This document shows, in pieces, positions 48,283-56,950 of a stretch of 64,000 nucleotides of DNA. The position numbers and the translations under genes were made by a program. The notes beneath the pieces were generated by a model. That model searched no databases, was not told where the DNA came from, and saw only the letters and a program-made list of their open reading frames with translations. The DNA comes from Anisodus tanguticus (Eukaryota; Streptophyta; Magnoliopsida; Solanales; Solanaceae): assembly GCA_034509755.1 (NCBI GenBank), contig CM067553.1:45204110-45268109 (forward strand), in the 5' to 3' direction. Numbering within the stretch: the stretch's first letter is position 1; each line of letters begins with the position of its first letter.

Positions 48283-48662
48283 TAGAATTTTCCTTCTTTA
48301 TTCAGTTTTGTTAAACCGTCTAAGGTTTCTATTACTTCTTTTGATAGTCTAGGTTTTATTTTACTGATATCTACCATAATTGGTACTTTACTTCTTCTCC
48401 ACGCATCTATTGGTACCATTTCTGGTTTATGAGTAGTCGTTTTTGCTATAGTCGTTTCTTTACTCGTACTGGCTTCTTCGTTGGGTTCATTTTGTTTTCC
48501 TTTGCTTTTTTCTTCTAACAACATATTCAATTTTTCTAGTATTAATTTAAACGTTGGTATTTCGGATACATTCCATAAGTTAGTCAATTCTTCTCTAATC
48601 AATTGTTGTGTTTTATTCTGGTTTTCTCTTATCTTATCCATTAGTAGTAAAATGCTTTTCAT
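48282..48662 (-). CDS. EPRV ORF E, probable virion-associated protein analogue
   Basis: 126 codons directly upstream of the coat ORF. The N-terminal half is a predicted coiled coil (LLLMDKIRENQNKTQQLIRE, LEKLNMLLEEKS). A Ser/Thr/Lys linker follows, then a basic C-terminus (SKIKPRLSKEVIETLDG). The virion-associated proteins of caulimoviruses have the same plan of N-terminal tetramerising coiled coil plus basic tail, the same size and the same gene position. This is an inference from architecture, not a sequence match. Its stop and the coat start share one base (TAATG). Confidence 0.55.
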   Translation of the reverse strand: MKSILLLMDKIRENQNKTQQLIREELTNLWNVSEIPTFKLILEKLNMLLEEKSKGKQNEPNEEASTSKETTIAKTTTHKPEMVPIDAWRRSKVPIMVDISKIKPRLSKEVIETLDGLTKLNKEGKF

Positions 48663-48680
48663 CTTTTCTTTTAATATTAT

Positions 48681-48938
48681 TTATTCCCATAGTGCTTCTA
48701 TTTTATCACTAGGATTAGTCAGGTTGTTTATTCGTTGTTTCCATCCGTTACCCATGTCTATCCATATCTTACTAAACTTTTCGCATTGTTTTTCCAACTG
48801 TTCTGTGTCTTTTTCTAACTTCATTTCTTTTGCGCTGTATTCTAAATATTTTAATTGGGAATATATTTCTCCTAATAAGGCCGTCTTTATAGTCTTTAAT
48901 TTCTGTTTTTTCTTTACTATTTTTAATTGTACGTTCAT
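48681..48938 (-). CDS. EPRV ORF D, small charged helical protein
   Basis: 85 codons; the start overlaps the ORF C stop (ATGA). It is Lys/Glu-rich with heptad-like stretches (LKYLEYSAKEMKLEKDTEQL, EKQCEKFSKIWIDMGNGW) and no recognised domain. Its position between the movement protein and the coat protein matches ORFs II/III of caulimoviruses. Function unknown. Confidence 0.55.
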   Translation of the reverse strand: MNVQLKIVKKKQKLKTIKTALLGEIYSQLKYLEYSAKEMKLEKDTEQLEKQCEKFSKIWIDMGNGWKQRINNLTNPSDKIEALWE

Positions 48939-49261
48939 ATTTTATTGATGAATCTGGTTTTACCTTGATCATTAATTTCTATCCCGTTGTTGTTTATCTT
49001 ATAATTTATCATAGTAAAAAAATCACTTCCTAATAATAATTCATTTAAGCTATCATATTCTATTACTCCTATATTGATCTTATATTCTAGGTCTTGAATT
49101 TTGAATCTTAAATTTATACTTTTAGTAATTATTATTTCTCTTTCATTTTCTGGGTAATTATAAGTTTGTGGTTCTATTATACTACACTCGTTTTCATTTA
49201 TCTTACTTATATGTATTAAACTTTTAATTGCTCCAGTATTTATTTCTGCTATTCCGTCCAT
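48935..49261 (-). CDS. EPRV ORF C, retropepsin-like protein lacking the catalytic aspartate
   Basis: 108 codons. Residues 5-15 (AEINTGAIKSL) sit where retropepsins have the [FI]-D-[ST]-G-A active-site turn, but Asn8 replaces Asp. The second half, VIEYDSLNELLLGSDFF (66-82) followed by hydrophobic-INNNGIEI, matches the flap-distal [IL]LG.D[FW] strand-turn of the same fold. It lines up with QVLLGNNFLDYF in the protease of the pol ORF of this element. It is therefore most likely a duplicated, catalytically dead retropepsin fold. Its ATGA junction overlaps ORF D. Known caulimoviruses have an aphid-transmission ORF near this position, so a virion- or vector-related binding role is possible, but this is inference. 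Similarity by eye only. Confidence 0.55.
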   Translation of the reverse strand: MDGIAEINTGAIKSLIHISKINENECSIIEPQTYNYPENEREIIITKSINLRFKIQDLEYKINIGVIEYDSLNELLLGSDFFTMINYKINNNGIEINDQGKTRFINKI

Positions 49262-49300
49262 AGTTATCCTATTTTTGAATATTATAACCTTGATTTTTAA

Positions 49301-50209
49301 TCAGTTACAGTCTATGTTTATTAGGTCAATAGTTCTAGGTTCTATTCTGGGTAAACTATGTAATGCTTCTCTGGTTATACTCAGTCTTGATCCTTCTACT
49401 CTCGGAATTAATCTTCTTGAAGGTGTTAATGTTCTGGTTTTAAAATCCATGAATATTTCCTCTGGTATAGTAATCTTAGAATTTTCCTTATGCTCTATCT
49501 GTTCAAGTATTTCTTTATATATTCTTGGTACTAGTATATTCATTTCATGTTGTTTCCTTATATGGTGGTTTCCTGTTAAGGCGTATATCATTTTGGTCTC
49601 TATACTCATTACTTTACTTCCTGGTGGCATTTCTATTCCATCTAATTTATAATATAATCTTAAAGCTAAATCTTTATGTTCATCTTTTAACGATACGCTA
49701 AAATCTGGTTGTATAGTAAACTTTAATTTTTGATATATTAAATTTCCTTTAATTACTGATATTAATGCATCTTGTAAATTCCCTAATATTCTATCGTCTA
49801 ATACGTAGATCTGTATGGGTGTATCAATATTCTTTTGAAAGTATGCTTTTATCGTGAACTCTACTCCTCCAAAGTAAATATTTCTATATTTCTTTGCTTC
49901 TTTAGTCGATAGTTTGGCTAGTTCTCTTTTTATTACTTCATCACTTATCAAATTAATCTTAGTTCTTCCATTTGTACTTGTTGTATCAATTATATTTTCA
50001 TGTTTATGAGCAATATATCTTATCTCCTTATTTCTCTCAAACCATTTTGTTTTAAATATCTTTTTTACAGATACTTCATCTCTTTCTTCTTGAATCTTTT
50101 GATATGTATCTGGTTTAAAACTTAATGTTTGACTGGTTCCTCCTTCATAAGTATTCATTTGATAATAAAGATCTTTAGGTTCTAATTCACTCTGTTTTTC
50201 TCTATCCAT
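49301..50209 (-). CDS. EPRV movement protein (30K superfamily)
   Basis: 302 codons, uninterrupted. The family core is visible: YFGGVEFTIKAYF (residues 112-124), NIDTPIQIYVLDDRI with the signature Asp pair at 138-139, GNLIYQKLKFTIQPDFSVSL (155-174), and the distal KMIYALTGNHHI. Caulimoviral 30K proteins line plasmodesmata as tubules and pass virions from cell to cell. The length fits the family (about 300-330). The start overlaps the ORF B stop. The frame is intact in this integrated copy. Confidence 0.85.
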   Translation of the reverse strand: MDREKQSELEPKDLYYQMNTYEGGTSQTLSFKPDTYQKIQEERDEVSVKKIFKTKWFERNKEIRYIAHKHENIIDTTSTNGRTKINLISDEVIKRELAKLSTKEAKKYRNIYFGGVEFTIKAYFQKNIDTPIQIYVLDDRILGNLQDALISVIKGNLIYQKLKFTIQPDFSVSLKDEHKDLALRLYYKLDGIEMPPGSKVMSIETKMIYALTGNHHIRKQHEMNILVPRIYKEILEQIEHKENSKITIPEEIFMDFKTRTLTPSRRLIPRVEGSRLSITREALHSLPRIEPRTIDLINIDCN

Positions 50210-50576
50210 ATTTCAGTAAATCAATATATCGATACTGTTCTTGTATAATTTCTTTTAGCTCTCTAATTTCATTTTCACTGCTTATCTCTTTTGCTAAGTT
50301 CTGCTCTCTTATTTTTTCGATTTCTTCTTCTTTCTGCCTAATTCTTTCTTCTCTTAAGGCTGATAAATTTCTTTAAAATGTTATTTTTTCTTCCTGTTTA
50401 TTCATCGTTATATGTTGTTCCAGTAACTGTTTTTCCTGTTCTTCAATAATTTTTATTTCTATTGTACAACTTATAATATGTTGGTTTATGTCCCTATTAT
50501 ATGTAAGAGGTTTTTCTGCTACTCTTTCTAACTGTACCTTTTGTTCTTGCTGTTGTATTAATCTACTTTCATCCAT
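50202..50576 (-). pseudogene. EPRV ORF B, Gln/Glu-rich coiled-coil protein, one stop
   Basis: The frame of 124 codons starts at 50576 inside the overlap with ORF A and is broken by a TAA at 50375-50373 after 67 codons. Beyond the stop the same frame continues to the TAG at 50204-50202, which overlaps the movement protein start (TATGGATAG). The sequence is strongly helical and charged (QQQEQKVQLERVAEK; IEEQEKQLLEQH) and looks like a coiled coil. Function unknown. An alternative reading is that the first 67 codons are a complete small protein, but the in-frame continuation and the conserved junction argue for one longer gene with a nonsense change. Confidence 0.6.
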
Positions 50577-50904
50577 AATGTTCTATTTCCATTCTTAAAT
50601 CTGATTTTATACTCTCTATAAATTCATTTATCTGGTATATCTGGGTATTTAAATCTATTAGTCTTTCGTATGAGTCTAAGTTTTCATCTATTACTTGTCC
50701 TATTAAGTCTAGTTGATTATTAGTAAATCCTTTTTTCGGTATATTTATTTCGGAATTTCTCATTTCAGATATCCATTTATCCTGAGCATCTACTATTATT
50801 TTATGATTGTTTCTATCTTTAACTAGTCGTCTTTTTATCCTTCTATGCATCCATAAAATCTGATTTAACATTCTAACTTGTCTGAACGATGGATGTTTTT
50901 TCAT
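50569..50904 (-). CDS. EPRV ORF A, small basic protein of unknown function
   Basis: 111 codons, open from the first ATG downstream of the primer site. It starts with a basic segment (MKKHPSFRQVRMLNQILWMH, then RRIKRRLVKDRNNHK) and ends acidic and helical (LDLIGQVIDENLDSYERLID). No known domain is recognised. In position it corresponds to the small leader-proximal ORFs of caulimoviruses and soymoviruses, whose roles are poorly known. Its stop codon overlaps the next start in the string TATGGATGA, a spacing that suggests polycistronic translation as in transactivator-bearing caulimoviruses. Confidence 0.6.
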   Translation of the reverse strand: MKKHPSFRQVRMLNQILWMHRRIKRRLVKDRNNHKIIVDAQDKWISEMRNSEINIPKKGFTNNQLDLIGQVIDENLDSYERLIDLNTQIYQINEFIESIKSDLRMEIEHYG

Positions 50905-50930
50905 TTTTCAAACACTTGTTCTAATTACAA

Positions 50931-50942
50931 GCTCTGATACCA
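50931..50942 (-). other. Pararetroviral primer-binding site
   Basis: TGGTATCAGAGC, complementary to initiator tRNA-Met, where minus-strand DNA synthesis of Caulimoviridae starts. It lies 2 nt from the resumed copia LTR and 26 nt upstream of the first viral ORF. Confidence 0.85.
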
Positions 50943-50944
50943 AA

Positions 50945-51659
50945 TTGGAAAAAGGAATTATGAATCCTATTTTTCAAGAATAAAGCTAGAGCTCTTTAAT
51001 GCTTCCTTCCTTATGTGCTTCAAGATTGCACAACTTCCTTAACTGCTTGGTACTTGTTTCCTTGTTGGTATATGTTGATTGATGCGCCAAGATTCTTGAT
51101 ACTAGATTCCTTTGTTGAGGTGTCGTTGATTGATAAGCTGAGATCTTTTTGGGTATTTGATTGATGTCTTTCATATCCTAGTGAATCTGTGTAAATAACA
51201 GTTTCCATGTTGGAGCTTGATTGATTGATGTAAGGATATTCCAATGCATTGCTGAATAATAAATTGTAATTTTATCTTCCCTTAATATAATGGACAATCT
51301 TCTTGATGGTACTTTATTTATTTTCTTCCAAGATAGCGACTGCTTAGTTAACTTGTAATTAATCTCCTCATTAATTGTCTTTATATTTCTTCCATGAATG
51401 AAGGGCATTGGTACCTGACTCCTTAAATAGCTACTCGTTGGTACATGGAGAAATATCTTCTTTCCTTGCGTCAAAAGATCTTCTTAAATGCTGATTATTC
51501 TCCTTTCCTTCTTGAGCAGGATTCTCCATTTATTTCTCTAATTTTCCTTCTTGAAAAGTCTTGCAGAATAATCTCTTTTCAATTGCTTTAGGTATTTCCA
51601 CCAACATACTTATTTCCTACACAGTAAAAGTTGTCATCATTAAAATATTGACACTAACA
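50945..51659 (-). repeat. Left LTR of SIRE-like element, inner piece
   Basis: Matches 57425-58141 from 'ttggaaaaaggaattatgaa' to 'gacactaaca'. About 45 bp present in the right LTR (57380-57424) are absent between the two left pieces. Confidence 0.85.
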
Positions 51660-52123
51660 ATCTCTTCCTTTTGATGATGACAATTTATTAGCAAAGTAGT
51701 TGACTTCCCTATTTTATTTTTCTTCATGGTTGAATTGAAAATTGCTCCCCTTATTTATATATTCTCCCCCTTTGACATCAACAAAAAGAAGCGATCGCAA
51801 ACAGGAAAACAACATATATACAGGAAACACAAGATCAAATATGAGGCACACACACAGAGAAAAAAACCATAAGCACTACATAGAACAAAAGTAACATAGC
51901 AGCAACATAATAACGGTCAACTGGACTTAGATCCAGGCAAAACATTATTTGAAATTAACATCTCAAAAGTAGTTTAATGAAGAAAGTGATAAATAAGTTT
52001 GAAAACTTTGAGAGAGGAACCAATTGAAAAGTAGGTGTCCAAACAATATACCTGATATGAAGAAGAAAAATAAATGAGAAAAATCACAGATACATTTTTA
52101 AGAAGGCAAAATATTTTTAGAGA

Positions 52124-53380
52124 TTACATGGGATATGCAGTAATTTCTAGAGATTCTTTGAGCATACAAAATCTTTCTTCAATCAAAGGCTTGGTAAAAA
52201 TATCATCAAGTTGTTTCTCAGTACACACAAATTGTAGTTCAATAGCTCCCCTAAGAACGTGATCTCTAATAAAATGATGTTTAATATCTATATGCTTTGC
52301 CCTAGAGTGATGCACATATTTTTTGGTCAAGAAAATAGCACTAGAATTATCACAATAAATTTTGACAGGTTTAAATAGCAAATCATAATCACTTAATTGA
52401 TGAATCATCCATAGTAGTTGAGCACAACATTGCCCAATAGCAATGTATTCTGCTTCAGTGGTAGATAGTGACACACCTCCTTGTTTTTTTTTTTTGCTAT
52501 TTCAAGAGATTAGGGATTGTCCAAGTAGTTGACAAGTACCACTGGTACTTTTACGGTCATCTTTATCCCCTTTAAAATCACCATCAGAAAAACCTTCTAA
52601 TTTCAAGTAGTTAGTTTTTGGGTACCATAAATCATGAGAGATTGTTCCAATTAAGTATCTAATGATTCTTTTGACAACACTAAGGTGAGATTCCTTATGG
52701 GCTGATAGATACCTGACACATCTACAAACACTAAACATGATATCTGGTCGACTAGCAGTAAGATAAAATAGTGAACCAATCATTCCTCTGTACTTGGTTT
52801 CATCAATAGGTTTACCTTCTTCATCTTTGTGAATTGAACAAGTATGGCTCATTGGAGTTTCTATGATTTTTGCATCATTCATACCAAACTTTTGAATAAT
52901 CTCTTTGCTATATTTACATTGACAAATGAATATCCCCTTGTCAGTTTGGTGAATATATAGTCCCAAGAAGAATGACAATTCTCTCATCATGCTCATCTCA
53001 AATTCACTATGCATAAAATTAGAAAATTTCTTGCATAAAGAGGGTTAGAACTTCCAAAGATAGTATCATCAACATAGATTTGACTAATAAGATTTTCCAT
53101 CAGAGGTTCTTTTAATAAAAAAAGTTGAGTCAATTTTTCCTCTAGGAAAGCCATGTTCAACTAAAAAAGCACTAAGCCTATCATACCAAGCTTTTGGGGC
53201 TTGTTTAAGGCCATATCGAGCTTTAGATAATTTGATTACATGGTGAGGATATTTGGAGTTTTGAAAACGAGGTGGTTGTTTAACAAAGTCTTCTTCATCA
53301 ATAAAACCACTTAGAAAGGCACTTTTGACATCCGTTTGAAATAGTTTAAAACCTTTAAAAGCAACATAAGCAAGCAACAC
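52124..53380 (-). pseudogene. Copia reverse transcriptase and RNase H
   Basis: Three open pieces. 53380-53084 has FQTDVKSAFLSGFIDEEDFV and YGLKQAPKAWYDRLSAFL. 53014-52502 has the RT end (FGMNDAKIIETPMS, GSLFYLTASRPDIMFSVC) and the start of RNase H (EGFSDGDFKGDKDDRKSTSG). 52474-52124 has STTEAEYIAIGQCCAQLLWM and CDNSSAIFLTKKYVHHSRAKH. The YVDD segment is lost between the first two pieces; part of it reads VYVDDTIFG-like across a break at 53045-53080. It cannot encode an active enzyme. Confidence 0.8.
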
Positions 53381-53796
53381 TCGAATTGATTCTAACTGAG
53401 AAACTGGGGAAAATGTTTCATCGTAGTCGTCTCCTTCTTGTTGAGAGTATCCTTATGCAACAAGTCGAGCCTTATTTCTTATAATTTTCTCTGCTTCATT
53501 CAACTTATTTCGAAACACCTATTTTGTTCCAATAATTGAAGCATTTTTAAGATTAGGAATCAGACTCCATACTTTATTTTTCTCAAATTGGTCAAGTTAT
53601 TCCTTCATAGCCTTAATCCAATGATCATCTTTCAAAGCTTTATCAACATTCTTTGGCTCTAGTTGTGAAATAAGAGCCAAATTTGCATTATTTTTAGTTG
53701 AAGATCTAGTCTTTATTTTTTCATTTACATTTCCTATAATAAACTTCTTTGGATAGTCAGGCTCACTTCTTCATTCATTTGGAACAGTTGCAACTG

Positions 53797-55163
53797 TTAA
53801 GTTAGTCGACTTATCAGGTTCACAGTTAACTCTTTATTGTTGTTTTGCTCAATAGTGGAAGTGATAGTTGTAGTTGGTAGTTGACTATCTTCATCATCTG
53901 CAGATTTACCTTTCTCGGCCAAGCCATTAATATCATCAAAGATCACATGAATATATTCTTCAACAGTTAAAGTACGCTTATTAAATACTCTAAATGATCT
54001 ACTATTAATTGAGTAACTAAGAAAAATACCTTCATCGTTGCGTGGATCAAACTTATCAAGATTGTCCTTCCCATTGTTATGGACAAAACACTTAGACCCA
54101 AACAAATGAAAGTAACTTATGTTAGGCTTCTTTCCTGTCCACAGCTCATATGAAGTTTTCTTCAAGATTGGTCTAATCAAATATCTATTTAAAACATGAC
54201 ATATTGTGCTTACAGCCTCATCCCAATAGTGATATGGTAGATTATTTTCCACCATCATTGTTCTAGCCATTTCTTGTAGGGTCCTGTTTTTTTCGTTCAA
54301 CGACACCATTTTATTGGGGAGAGCGTGGTGAAGAGAAGTTATGACTATATACATGTTCATTACATAACTCTTCAAAGACTTTGTTTTTAGACTCTCCTCC
54401 ATGATCACTTCTAACAAAGAGATGTAGTATCCCATTTCACGTTGTACTTTCTCATAGAAAAACTTAAAATTCTTTAAAGTATCATCTTTATGAGCAAGAA
54501 ATATAACCCATGTAAAATAAGAATAATCATCTATTATAACAAAAGCGTACCTCTTTCCTCCAATACTATCAGTTTTAGTGGGACCCACTACGTCCATATG
54601 AAGCAGCTGCAATGGTTTAGAGGTAGACACAATATCTTTTGAATTGAAAGAGTTTCTTGTTTGCTTACCTTTTTGGCATGCATCACATATATGATCCTTG
54701 GTATAGTTTAGCTCGGGCGGTCCTAGAACTAATTCACGCTTTGCAAGTTTTTCTATCAAGCGCATACTTGCATGTCCAAGCTTCTTGTACCATTTTCATG
54801 GATTTTCTCCAATTGATGTCAAACAGAAGTGCCCTACTGGGATTTTCACTGAATCAAGTATGTTTACATTTTTATTCCTGCTCCAAAGTAGCACGAATTT
54901 TCCAGAGAGATCTTCAATGATACATCCTATTTTTCTGAATCTAACTTCTAGTTCAGAATCACATAGTTGACTTATGCTTAACAGGTTATATCTAATACCT
55001 TCACCAAATAAACATTAGTGATATCACATGAATTATTAAAAGCAATAGTTTCTATACCAATTACAGTTCCAGTGGAGTTGTCTCCAAAGGTTACCGGTCC
55101 TCCATCAAAATCCATAATTGATTTGAATAAGCTTTTATCACCGGTCATGTGTCTTGAACACAC
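53797..55163 (-). pseudogene. Copia protease end and integrase
   Basis: CSRHMTGDKSLF (55163 onward) is the usual segment just after the protease active site; the D[ST]G triad itself falls in a broken stretch. The frame 54765-53797 (322 codons) is integrase: DHICDACQKGKQTRNSF holds the last two Cys of the H-H-C-C site, LLHMDVVGP starts the catalytic core, and FVIIDDYSYFTWV follows. The third acidic region is disturbed by a frame change near 54300. The C-terminal YELWTGKKPNISYFHLFGSK motif is intact. Confidence 0.75.
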
Positions 55164-55302
55164 ACTGTCTAAATATCATTTACCTCTTGATTTTTTCTTG
55201 TGGTGTTCCTGCAAAATAAAGTGATTATTTTATTTTAGGTACCCAAGTTTTCTCAGGTCTTTGAGGGTTAGTTTTGACATAGTTATCGTTACCTTTGAGT
55301 TT

Positions 55303-56892
55303 CTAAATCCAACCAAAAGTAGTTTTATAATAAAATCTACAGTTATAAAACTTGTGTCCAATTTTTACACAACAAAAGCAGTTTTGAGAAAAGTGTTCTT
55401 TAGTGACATGCTGATTAGTCGACTTGCTAGTGTAAAAAGTTTCAGCAGACTTCCTATCAGTTGACTTGATTGATCTGGTCGATTGATATGTCTTAATGTA
55501 AGCAATAGACTTATCAGTTGAGTAGCTAGAAGCGGATTTATCATTTATAATCTTTTTCTCAGTTGACTTGTAGTAATGAGTCGACTGATTTGACCTAATA
55601 GAACTATGACTGATAAATTTGTGTAAACCATTTACTCGTAATTGCAAATCATGAACTTCTTCTTGAAGAAGATCTCTTTCATTTTCATAAAATTCTAGGT
55701 TAATTTCCAGTCGTTCTTTTTTCTTAACAATTTTCTATATTCATCAAAAACTTTATTTAGATCCTCAAGAGTTCGATCTAACAACTCTTGAGTTTCATGA
55801 TATTTAGAGCATGGATAGGGTCTTACCTCACTAGTTTCACCAATTGCCATGAAGCAGATATCGTCAGCTTCTCCATTTTCATTCTTTGAAATTTCATCTT
55901 CAATCCAACTACTGAATACTCTTTGCTTTTGTTTTCCTCGAGATGGTTTCCTTTTTAACTCCGAACACTCAGAGGCTATGTAGCCATACTTTCCACATTC
56001 ATAGCATTTCCCATCATTCTTTGGTTGATCACTTTGAGATTTACTTTTTCTGAAGTTTGAAGTATTTCTCCTATTATTTCTAGATCTTCTCAAGGCTTCC
56101 ACCATAGATCTAGAAATCATAGCAACTTCATCTTTTCTAATATCATCATCAAACTCCTCAACCTGGGATTTGAATGCCACAACTTTCTTCTTGTTCTCAT
56201 CCTGTTCAGGCTTGTTCAATAAGTCTTTTCAAATGCAATTAATTTCTTCTTACTTCATCGTAGGTAAGTGTCTTGAGATTTATACTCTCAAGAGCAACAA
56301 CTTTTGAATGCCACTGTGAAGGAAGACATATGAGAATCTTTCTTATATTGTCCACAGAAGAGAAGACTTTTCATGAAGCCTTAAGTTCTCCTAGAATCTT
56401 GTTAAACCTTGCAAACATGTGCTCCACTGTTTCTCCATCCTTCATCTTGAAGGTCTCATATTCATAGACAAGGAGACCAAAAATAGTTTTCTTAACTTTA
56501 TCAGTACCTTCATATGTGACTTCAAATTTATCTCACATTTCTTTAGCGGTTTCACAGGTGGAGATCTTTTCATATTCTTCTCTACTGATAACATTGTATA
56601 ACATGTCCTTTTAATTTATTTATATCACCTCCATTTGTTCATCAGTGTAGTCGGCTAGGGAGGCCAACTAATCAGTTGATATGTCTTCTTCCTTCTTCTT
56701 ATCATCAATCTTGGCTTTGGGCATAGAAATTTCTCCTAACTTGATGACTCTCCAGATCTTAACATCATATGACTTGACGTATGTTTCCATTCTAACTTTT
56801 CAATGAGAGAAGTGTTTCCCATTGAAGTAAGGTGGTCTAGTTTGGGAAGTGCCTTCTTGAAATAAAGCTCCACCTGTAACGTGGTTCGACAT
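55303..56892 (-). pseudogene. Copia gag, decayed
   Basis: The start at 56892 opens MSNHVTGGALFQEG, then RPPYFNGKHFSHWKVRME, the typical gag start of this lineage. After a broken stretch (56810-56220), the frame 56219-55695 holds a basic region and a zinc knuckle CYECGKYGYIASEC, in which the zinc-binding His is replaced by Tyr. A Ser/Thr/Lys-rich spacer with a second partial knuckle (CFCCVKIGHKFYNC) follows at 55647-55303. The Gag protein would assemble the particle and bind the RNA. Stops separate all segments. Confidence 0.75.
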
Positions 56893-56936
56893 GATCTTTT
56901 CTCACTTGTTGTTAAGCAAATAAAATGTGAGACCTT

Positions 56937-56948
56937 GCTCTGATACCA
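56937..56948 (-). other. Primer-binding site of the SIRE-like element
   Basis: TGGTATCAGAGC, complementary to the 3' end of initiator tRNA-Met. Confidence 0.85.
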
Positions 56949-56950
56949 AT

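Larger units (their letters stand above)
41425..50944 (-). mobile_element. Endogenous pararetrovirus (Caulimoviridae), near full length
   Basis: About 9.5 kb on the minus strand. From the tRNA-Met primer site it carries ten ORFs: two small, movement protein, retropepsin-like, coiled-coil, VAP-like, coat, small, pol, and transactivator-like. A long intergenic region with a TATA box and a repeat array follows. It has no integrase, no LTR and no target duplication, which separates it from LTR retrotransposons. Movement protein before coat before pol before transactivator is the caulimovirus/soymovirus order. That differs from the four-ORF solendovirus plan usual for solanaceous EPRVs as I know them. 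At least five breaks are visible. Confidence 0.85.

Noticed and set aside
46429..48948. Several plus-strand open frames with Phe/Ser/Leu-rich, membrane-like translations
   Set aside because: They are the antisense of the Lys/Glu-rich viral coat, VAP-like and coiled-coil genes; AAA/GAA codons read backwards give Phe and Ser.
41425..50944. Reading the viral block as a Ty3/gypsy retrotransposon
   Set aside because: It has a 30K movement protein and a transactivator-like gene, no integrase, no LTRs and no target duplication.
41425..50944. Assigning the virus to solendoviruses because the host is solanaceous
   Set aside because: The visible gene order (movement protein before coat, many small ORFs) does not fit the four-ORF layout I know for that genus.
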